A DNA stretch of 64,000 nt from Kineobactrum sediminis. GTDB lineage: Bacteria; Pseudomonadota; Gammaproteobacteria; Pseudomonadales; Halieaceae. Where the stretch lies: NCBI RefSeq assembly GCF_002868715.1, contig NZ_PKLZ01000003.1:372001-436000 (forward strand). The letters run 5' to 3'. This document shows positions 47,214 to 55,805 of this stretch, one piece after another. Below the pieces are notes generated by a model. It had not been told where the DNA came from. It searched no databases and saw only the letters and a program-made list of their open reading frames with translations. The position numbers and the translations under genes were made by a program. The stretch's first letter is position 1. Each line of letters begins with the position of its first letter.

Positions 47214-48677
47214 ATGAGCCTTAACCTGACCGACCCGAGCCTGCTGCAGACGAAGGCCTATATTGATGGCAGCTGGGTGGACGCCGACGATGGCAGTACC
47301 TTTGCGATTACCAATCCCGCCACCGGTGCAGTGATAGCCGAGGTTGCCAAAACCGGCGCCGCGGAAACCCGCCGTGCGATTGAGGCGGCGCAGCGTGCGA
47401 TGGATAAATGGAAAATACTGCCAGCCAAGCAGCGCGCCCAGATCCTGCGTAAATGGTTCGACCTGATGATGGCCAACCAGGAAGACCTGGCGATTATCAT
47501 GACGGCCGAGCAGGGTAAGGTGTTGGCTGAATCTCGAACCGAGATCGCCTACGGCGCGTCTTTTGTCGAGTGGTTTGGCGAGCAGGCCAAGCGCATCGAC
47601 GGCGATGTTATTCCCGGGCCCTCCGCAGACCGGCGGATTGTCTGTATCAAGCAACCGGTGGGAGTCGTGGCGGCCATCACGCCCTGGAACTTCCCCAATG
47701 CCATGATCGCCCGCAAGGCGGCACCGGCGCTGGCAGCCGGTTGCAGTATTGTCATCAAACCGGCGTCGGAGACACCGCTGTCGGCCTTTGCCATGGCGTT
47801 ACTGGCCGAGCGCGCGGGTGTGCCGGCCGGGGTGCTCAACGTTGTGGCTGGTAGCTCTTCCGCAATCGGTGGTGAACTCACGGGAAACCCCATTGTGCGC
47901 AAACTGACCTTCACGGGTTCCACGCCAGTCGGCAAGATGCTGGAAGCCCAGTGCGCCGAGACCATGAAGAAAACCTCAATGGAGCTGGGTGGTAACGCGC
48001 CTTTTATTGTCTTCGATGATGCCGACCTGGATGCGGCCGTGGCAGGTGCGATGGTGTCCAAGTACCGTAACGCCGGCCAGACCTGCGTCTGTTCCAATCG
48101 TATGCTGGTGCAGGACAGCGTGTACGACGCCTTTGTCGAGAAGCTGGTAAAGGCCACCGCCGAGCTGGTGGTGGGTGACGGTTTCACCGCGGGTAATACC
48201 ATCGGGCCGCTGGTTAACGCCGGTGCGGTAGAGGATGTTGACGCGCTGGTGCAGGCCTCGATCAGTGCCGGCGCCGAGGTCGCGTTCGGTGGCGGTCGCC
48301 ACAGTCTTGGTGGCTGCTTCTACCAGCCCACGATTCTTACCGGGGTGACCTCGGAGATGGCGGTTTTCCGTAACGAGATTTTCGGGCCGGTGGCACCGGT
48401 GGTGCGCTTTCACACCGAGGAAGAGGCCATTGCCATGGCCAACGATACCGAGTTCGGGTTGGCATCCTACATGTACACCCGCGATATCGGGCGCGTCTGG
48501 CGGGTATCAGAGGCACTGGAGTACGGCATCGTCGGCATCAACGAAGGCCTCATTTCCAATGAAATGGCGCCTTTTGGCGGGGTCAAGGAATCGGGTTCCG
48601 GTCGCGAGGGCTCCAAGTACGGCATTGATGACTACGTCGAGATCAAGTACCTGTTGATGGGTGGCCTGGATCGCTAA
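47214..48677 (+). CDS. gabD: NAD(P)-dependent succinate-semialdehyde dehydrogenase
   Basis: Oxidises succinic semialdehyde to succinate, the last step of GABA degradation. The product has 487 residues. The nucleophile is C291 in NAGQTCVCSNR, with the redox-active second cysteine two residues on, as in GabD. The base is in SMELGGNAPFIVFDD. RIVCIKQPVGVVAAITPWNFP and AYGASFVEWFGEQAKR are GabD-type. The final 18 codons are duplicated 3.5 kb downstream (see direct repeats). Confidence 0.94.
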   Translation: MSLNLTDPSLLQTKAYIDGSWVDADDGSTFAITNPATGAVIAEVAKTGAAETRRAIEAAQRAMDKWKILPAKQRAQILRKWFDLMMANQEDLAIIMTAEQGKVLAESRTEIAYGASFVEWFGEQAKRIDGDVIPGPSADRRIVCIKQPVGVVAAITPWNFPNAMIARKAAPALAAGCSIVIKPASETPLSAFAMALLAERAGVPAGVLNVVAGSSSAIGGELTGNPIVRKLTFTGSTPVGKMLEAQCAETMKKTSMELGGNAPFIVFDDADLDAAVAGAMVSKYRNAGQTCVCSNRMLVQDSVYDAFVEKLVKATAELVVGDGFTAGNTIGPLVNAGAVEDVDALVQASISAGAEVAFGGGRHSLGGCFYQPTILTGVTSEMAVFRNEIFGPVAPVVRFHTEEEAIAMANDTEFGLASYMYTRDIGRVWRVSEALEYGIVGINEGLISNEMAPFGGVKESGSGREGSKYGIDDYVEIKYLLMGGLDR

Positions 48678-48701
48678 CAGTCTGTCGTACTTGCGCCTGA
48701 C
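48621..48701 (+). repeat. 81-bp direct repeat, left copy (3' end of gabD)
   Basis: Covers the last 18 gabD codons, the stop and 24 bases downstream. It matches 52165-52245 in 80 of 81 positions; positions 48627-48701 are identical. The single difference (48626 T, 52170 C) is a silent Ile codon change. The two copies bracket the large lipoprotein gene like attachment sites. Confidence 0.95.
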
Positions 48702-48991
48702 GGGCGTGGTTTAAAGGCATGCTTTTGGCGGGTTGTTGCCCCCCGGGGTTGGGCTCGGCTAAAAGCGCTGGTATTAGCAGACCCCGTATCAAATTCTTCC
48801 TGCCGCCCAGCAAAATAAATTGACCATTTTTTCCGCTGGATATGCCAACAACCGAATTTGCTGGCTATTCCTTTTTGATCGGAGTATTAGTGGAGTCGTA
48901 AATTCATTGAAAATAAAAAGTGGCTGTTTCTCCTGGGGAGGTTCGGCCGTTACCTTTTGTGTTTACCTGCTACTGCGTGCCGGAGTTGAAC
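48702..48991 (+). other. AT-richer gap before the large lipoprotein gene
   Basis: From the gabD stop to the lipoprotein start there are 314 bases without a supported gene; the first 24 are repeat sequence. The rest is clearly more AT-rich than its surroundings from about 48780. TTGACC at 48820-48825 could be a -35, but no good -10 follows at the right distance. I see no terminator with a T run. Confidence 0.6.
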
Positions 48992-51900
48992 ATGCGATCT
49001 GCTGCCGTTTGGTTGATAGGTTTGACTTTCATCTTGACGGGTTGCCTCGGCGATTCTAGCGGGACAGATTTAGATAATATGCCGCCAAGCGCGCCCATTG
49101 CGGCGCCAAGTGCACCCATCGTCGCCTGTGACTCGACGTTATCGGTTAACCGCGGAATCGCCTTTGACCCCCTTGTCATCCGTGAATTACCGGATCCATT
49201 CTGGCAGCAGGTGAATGACACCGAACAACCCCTGTTTGCCGAAGCGCTCCTGGTCAGTGGCGATTCACGCTCGCTGCTGACGACTCTCCCCCTCTTGATT
49301 GAAGACGATGAATTTGATGGGCCGGGGTTGCGGATGCAGCTCCCCCTGAATCCGGCAAGCATTTACGACGAGTTTGAGTACCAGCTGGTGTTGGTCGCTG
49401 GCGACCAGCGCTGCAGTGCGGGCACCGTGTCTGTCACCGGCCTCACACCTAGCATTGAACCCGACGCCACCTTGGCCGCGCTGGAACTTGTGCTGGAGAA
49501 TCTACTGATCGAGTATGGCGTATCTTTCGGATTGACCAGCTGGGGGCAGCTGGAAACTGCAGTGAAGGAATTTGGCACGAATCCGGAGCCACAGGTTCGA
49601 CTCGCTTCGATATTGATGGCGGTGGAAGCGCAGCAGGGCCTGCAACGGCAGCTGGAAGATCTCACTGCCGAAGAGCGGGAGACCGTCGCCGCGATTATCG
49701 AACAGCTGGATCTCATCGGAATCCTCCAGCTGCGGGCCGAGACGGTGGTTACGGGCCTGTCCATGTTCATTCCCCGTGATGATGGCGGACACAAGCTTGT
49801 GAGGCAGCCGATGCAAGTCCCGTGGGATGGCGATCGGTTGACGCCCCTTAATGGCGGGGTTTGCACTCTGCTGCCGGGTGATAAAGTGGACATCACTTCA
49901 GCCGCGGATCTGGACAAATACATGCGTGCCCAAGCTGACGCCAGTAACAGCGGGGATTCCGACTGGCGTCCGGTTCTCTCGGTACTCACCCCCCTGATAC
50001 GCGGTGGCTCAGGCAATGTGGCCGGCATTGTCTTGTTGGTGGAAAACCTGGTGACCGGGTTTGACACCTACCAGTTGCCCAATCGGTTTACCAGCATGTC
50101 ATTTGACGTTAATCCCGGGCAAAGAATCCTCGAAGACGATAATACGTCGAACAAGAACTGGCAGACCGCTGTCGTGGGAGCAAGCAGTGATGAGTGGAAT
50201 CTGGATAAAAATATCATTGACGCTATTGGAACCGGGATAAGCGCTTCCCGATGGGTGGGCAGCCTGGACGAGGAGGCCCTTAGTCCGCTTCTCCAGACAG
50301 CCTCCAACTATCTCGATTTCACTATCCTTGAAACGTTGAAGAGTCAGGTCGGCGATGAGGGTTGTTTTATTGTGGCTGCCAACTCCTGGAGTGGGATTGA
50401 CATTACCGGTGAGCAATATACAAAGCCGGAAGTCTTCGGTGAGAGCATCAGACTGGAAGAAGATGTACTCTTTGGGCCGACTGGACAGGTCACGCAAAAG
50501 ATAAAAATTATTCTGCTCGATAAAGGCATAAGCGAACTAAGAGTCAGTATTCGGAATGCAGGTGGCCAGTTCGGTGGCAAAACCACGGCGAGGCTGCAGC
50601 TGGTTGAGGTTGCGCCGATTCGATTGACTTTTACTCCCCTCATCTATCGCGCCGAGACCCAGGGAGATGTTGTAGTTATGACTCTCAGTGTCACTGATTC
50701 TCAGCAGGCCGCTACCAGAGTTCCAGACATCGCGTTCCTCTCCGACGGTGCAAGCCTGCTATTTCCACCTGAAGTGTTATCAACCGGAGAGAACTCGGCG
50801 GTATACCAGCTTGAGGTGCTCACGCCAGTGGCAACGCAGAGCTATCCGGTGATCGTGGAAGCGTCCAGAGTGTCGCCGCTACCCCCGGCAGAAAAACGCA
50901 TAGACCGTGGTGAGATCATTCTCGAAGAAACCATCACGCTGTTGCCTTCCCAGGCCTGCATCATCCTCGGTGAAACCCTTGATTTGACCGCCGAACTGGA
51001 TGGCTTCAATCCTGGCACCAATGTCGAATGGAGTGTGGAGAGTCCCGCGCAACTCGGTAATTTCCAGATGTCAGGCGACGTAAGGGCAGCCCAGTTCTCC
51101 TCTGGCCAAACCGGTGCCTTCCTGGTTCAGGTCACGGCATCGAGCGTGGTCAAGCCTGGCACCGAGATCATCGACACGGCTTTGATCAGTGTTGGCAACT
51201 GTGAAAAGGTTCATGTCTGGGGTGTGCACCAGGCGAGAGCATCCGCCGGGGCGGGCACCAGTGAAGAGTCCTACGACAGCGTTGAGCTTGAGCGGTTGGA
51301 GCAAGCGCCTTTCCCCCCGGCACAGCACAACCTGTTCTGGTCGAGCCGTACCGAGCAGTTGGTGGAAACGCTCACGGGGACAGGTGAGAAAAACGGTCAA
51401 CCCGCCACTGCAAGTATTTTCACCGAAGCCACGCTATCGGCGGATGCGGATGGAGTTGTGACTGTCCGGCATCGCGTGCCCGACATCGGCAGTGAGTGCA
51501 TCGCCCCTGGCGCGGAAAGTGTTGATCAGACCATAAGCTGCACGGATGCCTACTCTTATCTGGGAGGCGTGGCAGTGTTCTATCTTGATATCGATGCGCC
51601 GAAGACATATCAATTGGATATTGCCGGCAGTTGTGACCTGACCGGCGAGGCGGTGGGCGGCATGGCACTGACCGCCTATGCGCTGCGGTTGCCGGCAGGT
51701 TCAACCACCGAACTGGAGCACACGTTGCCAAACGGGCCTTATAACGTCGCCTACGATGAGGTATCTGAAGAGGATCTGGCCGCGACAGAAAATTTCCTGA
51801 ACCCGTTCCTGCTCCAAACCGCCACGACTGCCGGTAATATTTGCGGCAGCGGCGCTGGGGGTGTGTGGAGTGAAACAGTGCAATTCAGCTTTGACGGCCC

Positions 51901-52147
51901 CGTTGTGCCGGGCACCACTGATCTCATCACGGTGACAGTCGGTGTGGGATCCACCGTGTTGATGGACCTTTCCAGCGTGAATCTGACGGATTCGTTCTTC
52001 CTCACGGATGTGCCGAATATCAGCGGTGGCATTGGTTTTGTACCCAATCCCTTGTCCTTTCCTGTGTCACTTGAAGCACAGGGAACAGGGAAATTTATTG
52101 GCTCAATGGATACCCAGATGAGGATCGAACTGAACCAGGTTGACTAA
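48992..52147 (+). CDS. Large predicted lipoprotein of unknown function
   Basis: A 1051-residue protein with a lipoprotein signal peptide ending at the lipobox LTGC (residues 15-18). The next residues (GDSS) have Asp after the Gly at +2. Cysteines are few. The middle is helical and acidic (residues about 170-235). The second half looks like repeated beta-sandwich modules (ILGETLDLTAELDGFNPGTNVEWSV resembles an Ig-like fold). No catalytic motif was recognised. The start at 48992 is chosen because it gives the lipobox. It is flanked by the 81-bp repeats, so it is probably an acquired cargo gene. Confidence 0.8.
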   Translation: MRSAAVWLIGLTFILTGCLGDSSGTDLDNMPPSAPIAAPSAPIVACDSTLSVNRGIAFDPLVIRELPDPFWQQVNDTEQPLFAEALLVSGDSRSLLTTLPLLIEDDEFDGPGLRMQLPLNPASIYDEFEYQLVLVAGDQRCSAGTVSVTGLTPSIEPDATLAALELVLENLLIEYGVSFGLTSWGQLETAVKEFGTNPEPQVRLASILMAVEAQQGLQRQLEDLTAEERETVAAIIEQLDLIGILQLRAETVVTGLSMFIPRDDGGHKLVRQPMQVPWDGDRLTPLNGGVCTLLPGDKVDITSAADLDKYMRAQADASNSGDSDWRPVLSVLTPLIRGGSGNVAGIVLLVENLVTGFDTYQLPNRFTSMSFDVNPGQRILEDDNTSNKNWQTAVVGASSDEWNLDKNIIDAIGTGISASRWVGSLDEEALSPLLQTASNYLDFTILETLKSQVGDEGCFIVAANSWSGIDITGEQYTKPEVFGESIRLEEDVLFGPTGQVTQKIKIILLDKGISELRVSIRNAGGQFGGKTTARLQLVEVAPIRLTFTPLIYRAETQGDVVVMTLSVTDSQQAATRVPDIAFLSDGASLLFPPEVLSTGENSAVYQLEVLTPVATQSYPVIVEASRVSPLPPAEKRIDRGEIILEETITLLPSQACIILGETLDLTAELDGFNPGTNVEWSVESPAQLGNFQMSGDVRAAQFSSGQTGAFLVQVTASSVVKPGTEIIDTALISVGNCEKVHVWGVHQARASAGAGTSEESYDSVELERLEQAPFPPAQHNLFWSSRTEQLVETLTGTGEKNGQPATASIFTEATLSADADGVVTVRHRVPDIGSECIAPGAESVDQTISCTDAYSYLGGVAVFYLDIDAPKTYQLDIAGSCDLTGEAVGGMALTAYALRLPAGSTTELEHTLPNGPYNVAYDEVSEEDLAATENFLNPFLLQTATTAGNICGSGAGGVWSETVQFSFDGPVVPGTTDLITVTVGVGSTVLMDLSSVNLTDSFFLTDVPNISGGIGFVPNPLSFPVSLEAQGTGKFIGSMDTQMRIELNQVD

Positions 52148-52164
52148 CGCACGCACTTGAGTAG

Positions 52165-52245
52165 GGCATCGATGACTACGTCGAGATCAAGTACCTGTTG
52201 ATGGGTGGCCTGGATCGCTAACAGTCTGTCGTACTTGCGCCTGAC
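52165..52245 (+). repeat. 81-bp direct repeat, right copy
   Basis: Second copy of the gabD 3' end, 3544 bases downstream and in the same orientation. It is a relict here: only 18 codons and the stop are present, with no start. Homology ends abruptly on both sides (GTAG before, CGTTTTT after). It lies 17 bases after the lipoprotein stop. Confidence 0.95.
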
Positions 52246-52267
52246 CGTTTTTCCGCGCCCGGGGACC

Positions 52268-54436
52268 TCATTCGACGGTCTCCGGCGCCACGTAGCGCTG
52301 GTACAGGTGTTCGATGGCGGCTTCCTCCCCCAGGATGGTGATATGATCGCCGGGCTCTATGACGGTCTCTCCGCGAGGCTCCAGTAGCTCGCCGCTGCGG
52401 CGCACTCCGGCCAGGAAGGCTCCCGGGGGCAGATCGATCTCGGCCGCTCGAGTCCCCGCCAGCGATTCAGTGAGCTCGTCCTCGCCCACGAACAGTTCCA
52501 GAAACCGGGCATCGCGCAACAGAATCTCCCGCAGCCTGGTATGATCCTTCACGCTCCGCCAGCTCGATATGAAACCGGGGTCCTCCGGCCGGGCGGCCAG
52601 TTCGGCGAGCACCCGCAGATGGTGCCCGCCATGTTGCTCCGGGCTGATGAGAAAGAACAGGCCGTACAGTTCGTCGCCGATCGACGAATCATCCAGTCCC
52701 CTATCCGCCGCGTAGGCCAGGTCCAGCCCCTGCGGGCACCGCACCAGCACCAGCTCTGAGTGTTCCGTGCCCGCTACCCGCAGATGCAGCAGCAGCACCT
52801 CCCCGACGACGACAGCATCGCCGGCCAGGCTGGCGGCGAAACGGTCAGCGAGTTCGTCTGCGGCGAGAGCAGTGCGGGCGGCCAGGTTGGCGGCTGCCTT
52901 GTTTATGGCTCCCCGGAGACCGTCTTCCCGGTCCACTTCGATAACCGCCGCCCGGTGCAATATCTCGTCATAGGGATCGTCGTCTCGCAGTCCCTTTTCT
53001 TTGATGATTTCCCAGAACTCTGCCCGCAGTCCGGGATGCCGGTAGCGCCCCAGGCGGGCGAAGATGTAGTGCGATGCTCCGGAGCGTTCGACCCTCGGCC
53101 GGGCGTAGCGCAGGTACCACAGCAGGCCCAGCACGATTACCGCGAGGGAGAAGCTGATGGACATCCAGCCCATCTCGACGATCAGAAGCCCGCTGATCAG
53201 CATCCCCAGTACCGGCAGCCAGGGGTAGAGTGGCACGCGGAAACTGGGGTCGTAACTCTCGAGGCGACTTTCACGCATGACGATGACGGCCAGATTGAGG
53301 AGGCCGAATACCAACAGGTTGAAGGTGCTTCCCAGCTTTGCCACGTCCGCCAGCGGCAGCGCCACAATAAACACCACCATGGTCACGCCGGTGACGCCTA
53401 TGCCCACAGTGGGCGTATGGAAGCGGCCAAGTCTGCCCAGGGCGACTGGCACCAGGTGGTCCCGCGCCATGGCCAGGGGATAGCGGCTGGCTGCAAGAAT
53501 ACCAGCATTGCCGGTGGAGATAAAAGCGAACAGAGCGGCAATCCCCACCAGGGTAACCCCGGCCCCTCCCGGTAGCCAATCGAACAGCTCCGCGGCGGCG
53601 TCGGCCACGGGCGCGTAGCCGGAACTGAGATCCTCCTGGCCCAACAGGCTGATCATTACGAACACGCCCAGCACGTATGCCAGCGTCGTGGTAATCAGCG
53701 CCATAAACACGCCCAGGGGCAGGTCCCGTTCCGGTTTCCGGACCTCTTCGCTGACACTGGCGACCTTGGTCAGGCCGGCATAGGACACAAACACCACGCC
53801 CACGGCGACGAAGAGTCCGTGAATGCCGTTGTCGGTGTGCAGGAATGGCAGGTGTCGGTCGGCCATTTCCTCACTGCCCATGGCGCTCACCTGCCACAGT
53901 CCCTCGCCGATGAAGAGTGCGAGGACGCACAGAAGTCCTGCTACCAGCAGCTTTTGCAGGCGCGTGGATTCCTTGGCGCCGACGATGTTTACCAGCACAA
54001 AGACGCCGGTAAGTGCCACGGCCAGAAGTTTCATGAACCATAGGGTGGAGGTAGTGCCGGGCTCGATAAAACCGCCGGTGCCAGGCATCACTGCCAGATA
54101 GGCGCCAATACCGACCAGGGCGAACGCGGACTTGAGCACCAGCGACAACCAGGTTCCCAGGCCGGCAATGGTGCCCACTGCCGGACCGAGGCTCCGGTCG
54201 ATGAAGTAGTATGCTCCCCCGGCGCGCGGCAGGGCGGTGGCCAGCTCCAGCATGGCAAAAGCGGCCGGCACCATCAGCAGGCCCGCGATCAGGTAGGCCA
54301 GGGTGGCCGCCGATCCGGTGGAGGTGACCACAATGGCCGGCAACAGGAAAAAGCCGGAGCTGAACATGGCGCCGGTGGCGATGGCATAGACATCCCATAA
54401 TCCGAGGGTTTTCCTGAGCTTTTTTTTCTTTTCCAT
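52268..54436 (-). CDS. APC-family permease fused to PTS-EIIA-like and RCK-C-like domains
   Basis: A 722-residue membrane protein. Residues about 1-450 form an amino-acid/polyamine/cation permease with twelve segments (LGLWDVYAIATGAMFSSGFFLLP, FVSYAGLTKVASVSEEVRKPER). Residues about 490-640 resemble PtsN-type EIIA (YDEILHRAAVIEVDREDGL, then VLLLHLRVAGTEHSELVLVRC with a His where the phosphohistidine lies). The last 75 residues look like a TrkA/RCK-C ligand domain (EIDLPPGAFLAGVRRSGELL, EPGDHITILG). This suggests transport gated by phosphorylation or a nucleotide. The substrate is unknown. Confidence 0.88.
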   Translation of the reverse strand: MEKKKKLRKTLGLWDVYAIATGAMFSSGFFLLPAIVVTSTGSAATLAYLIAGLLMVPAAFAMLELATALPRAGGAYYFIDRSLGPAVGTIAGLGTWLSLVLKSAFALVGIGAYLAVMPGTGGFIEPGTTSTLWFMKLLAVALTGVFVLVNIVGAKESTRLQKLLVAGLLCVLALFIGEGLWQVSAMGSEEMADRHLPFLHTDNGIHGLFVAVGVVFVSYAGLTKVASVSEEVRKPERDLPLGVFMALITTTLAYVLGVFVMISLLGQEDLSSGYAPVADAAAELFDWLPGGAGVTLVGIAALFAFISTGNAGILAASRYPLAMARDHLVPVALGRLGRFHTPTVGIGVTGVTMVVFIVALPLADVAKLGSTFNLLVFGLLNLAVIVMRESRLESYDPSFRVPLYPWLPVLGMLISGLLIVEMGWMSISFSLAVIVLGLLWYLRYARPRVERSGASHYIFARLGRYRHPGLRAEFWEIIKEKGLRDDDPYDEILHRAAVIEVDREDGLRGAINKAAANLAARTALAADELADRFAASLAGDAVVVGEVLLLHLRVAGTEHSELVLVRCPQGLDLAYAADRGLDDSSIGDELYGLFFLISPEQHGGHHLRVLAELAARPEDPGFISSWRSVKDHTRLREILLRDARFLELFVGEDELTESLAGTRAAEIDLPPGAFLAGVRRSGELLEPRGETVIEPGDHITILGEEAAIEHLYQRYVAPETVE

Positions 54437-54544
54437 GCGCTGCTATGGTTCCTCCTCGCAGCTCAAGCCATGAGCTTGTAAACGCCGGGTGATCGCTCGT
54501 CGGTCTGTTAAAGCATAGAACAAAACGGACTTGCCGCGGCGAGG

Positions 54545-55582
54545 TCAGCCGCTGCCCCGGCGCGGGCGTCCCAGCCCGTGCTTGCGCACCAGGCCGCGTA
54601 TCTGGTGATAACTGAGCTTGAGCGCCTCGGCGGCCTGGCGCTGGTTGCCATTGTGCGCGCGCAGCGCCGCCTCCAGCAGCTCGCGCTCGACGGTGTGCAT
54701 GTGCCGGGCAAAGTCAGTTGTCGTGCTGGTTGCTGCAATTGCGGGTTCTGGGTCAGTGGCCTCGATGGCCACACGTGTTTCCTGCCGTGGTGTGATGGGG
54801 GTGTCCGCATAGGGAGAGACGAAAGGGTCAATCACCACCTCGGCAACAGCGCGGCCTGGGTCTGCCCAGCGATGCAGTGATCGTTCCACAGCATTTTTCA
54901 GCTCGCGCACATTGCCCGGCCAATCGTGGGCCACCAGCTCCGCCATGGCGCTGTCACTGAATCCCGGAAACAATTCCCAGCCCAGTTCGGCGCACATCTG
55001 CAGCCCGAAGTGTGTGGCCAGTTCGGGAATGTCCTCGGGTCGCTGGTGCAGGGCAGGCAGATGCACCACATCAAAACTGAGTCGATCCAGCAGATCGGCG
55101 CGAAAAGTCCCGGTCGCGGCCTGGGCGCGCAGGTCGCTGTTGGTGGCGGCCACGACCCGCACATCCACCTGCAGGGTCTGTTGGCCACCCAGGCGTTCAA
55201 ATTCGCCGTGTTCCACCAGCCGCAACAGCTTCTCCTGCAACCGCGGTGACATGGTGCCCAGTTCGTCGAGGAACAGGGTGCCGCCGTCGGCACGTTCGAA
55301 TCGCCCCTGGCGCACCCGTGTGGCGCCGGTAAAGGCCCCCGGCTCATGGCCAAACAGCTCTGATTCCAGCAGCGAGTCAGCGAGCGCGGCGCAATTCACT
55401 TTAAGCAGCGGTGCCTCCCAGCGCGGAGACAGGTAGTGCAGGCGCTCCGCGGCGAGTTCCTTGCCGGTCCCCCGGGCACCGAGGATCAATACCGGGCGGT
55501 TGATGCCGGCAAGCCGCGAGACCTGGTCCAGGGCCTGGGCCAGTGCCACGGAGCTGCCAATAACGCGTTCGGGTGTTTTCAT
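54545..55582 (-). CDS. pspF: Phage-shock operon activator PspF (sigma-54 enhancer-binding protein)
   Basis: AAA+ activator of sigma-54 RNA polymerase for the psp operon. The product has 345 residues and no receiver domain. Walker A is GARGTGKE, the sigma-54 contact loop is GAFTGATR and Walker B is GGTLFLDELG. The C-terminal Fis-type helix-turn-helix is NQRQAAEALKLSYHQIRGLVRKHGL. PspF proteins are held inactive by PspA. It is divergent from pspA, and three candidate binding sites start beside its ATG. Confidence 0.95.
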   Translation of the reverse strand: MKTPERVIGSSVALAQALDQVSRLAGINRPVLILGARGTGKELAAERLHYLSPRWEAPLLKVNCAALADSLLESELFGHEPGAFTGATRVRQGRFERADGGTLFLDELGTMSPRLQEKLLRLVEHGEFERLGGQQTLQVDVRVVAATNSDLRAQAATGTFRADLLDRLSFDVVHLPALHQRPEDIPELATHFGLQMCAELGWELFPGFSDSAMAELVAHDWPGNVRELKNAVERSLHRWADPGRAVAEVVIDPFVSPYADTPITPRQETRVAIEATDPEPAIAATSTTTDFARHMHTVERELLEAALRAHNGNQRQAAEALKLSYHQIRGLVRKHGLGRPRRGSG

Positions 55583-55583
55583 G

Positions 55584-55641
55584 AGGTAAATAATACCTCT
55601 TATAGGGTAAATAAAACCATTATTCAGGGTAAATTTAGCCT
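55584..55641. promoter_or_regulatory. Three regularly spaced candidate PspF enhancer sites
   Basis: GGTAAAT occurs at 55585-55591, 55606-55612 and 55628-55634, spaced 21 and 22 bases (two helical turns). Each lies within an inverted repeat: AGGTA/TACCT around AATAA (55584-55598), GGT/ACC (55606-55618) and GG/CC around TAAATTTA with one base each side (55628-55640). They begin next to the pspF start, so binding could activate pspA and repress pspF. Confidence 0.6.
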
Positions 55642-55716
55642 AATATGGAATCGCGAAACTGGTGTGACACCGTTCTTCAGGATATTTTTCCAATAAAAAC
55701 AGGCGCTTGGGAAATA

Positions 55717-55734
55717 TGGCATGGGATGTGTATT
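55717..55734 (+). promoter_or_regulatory. Predicted sigma-54 promoter of pspABC
   Basis: TGGCATGGGATGTGTATT has TGGCA at -24, ten bases after the GG, then GT at -12. From memory it resembles the E. coli pspA promoter (TGGCA near -24, TGTATT near -12). It lies about 75-130 bases after the candidate PspF sites. A second GG-N10-GC match is at 55748-55761 but fits the -12 element less well. Confidence 0.55.
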
Positions 55735-55773
55735 GATAAACCCGGTTGGCCGCCAAGCGGCTGTTAGAGATAA

Positions 55774-55790
55774 CGGGGCATAATGCCCCG
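55774..55790. promoter_or_regulatory. 17-bp palindrome in the pspA leader
   Basis: CGGGGCAT and ATGCCCCG are exact reverse complements around a single A. It lies 15 bases before the pspA ATG and just before its AGGAGAGG ribosome site. A one-base centre argues for a protein site, but RNA structure controlling translation is also possible. Confidence 0.5.
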
Positions 55791-55805
55791 ACAGGAGAGG
55801 GAACC

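Noticed and set aside
46032-47654. Minus-strand open frame of 540 codons across the aminotransferase and gabD
   Set aside because: It runs opposite two well-supported genes and their gap, and its product has no family features.
48820-48846. TTGACC as a promoter of the lipoprotein gene
   Set aside because: No acceptable -10 at 16-18 bases; left unlabelled.
55748-55761. Second GG-N10-GC match as the pspA sigma-54 promoter
   Set aside because: Its -12 side (CGGCT) fits less well than the TGTATT of the site at 55717-55734; kept only as an alternative.
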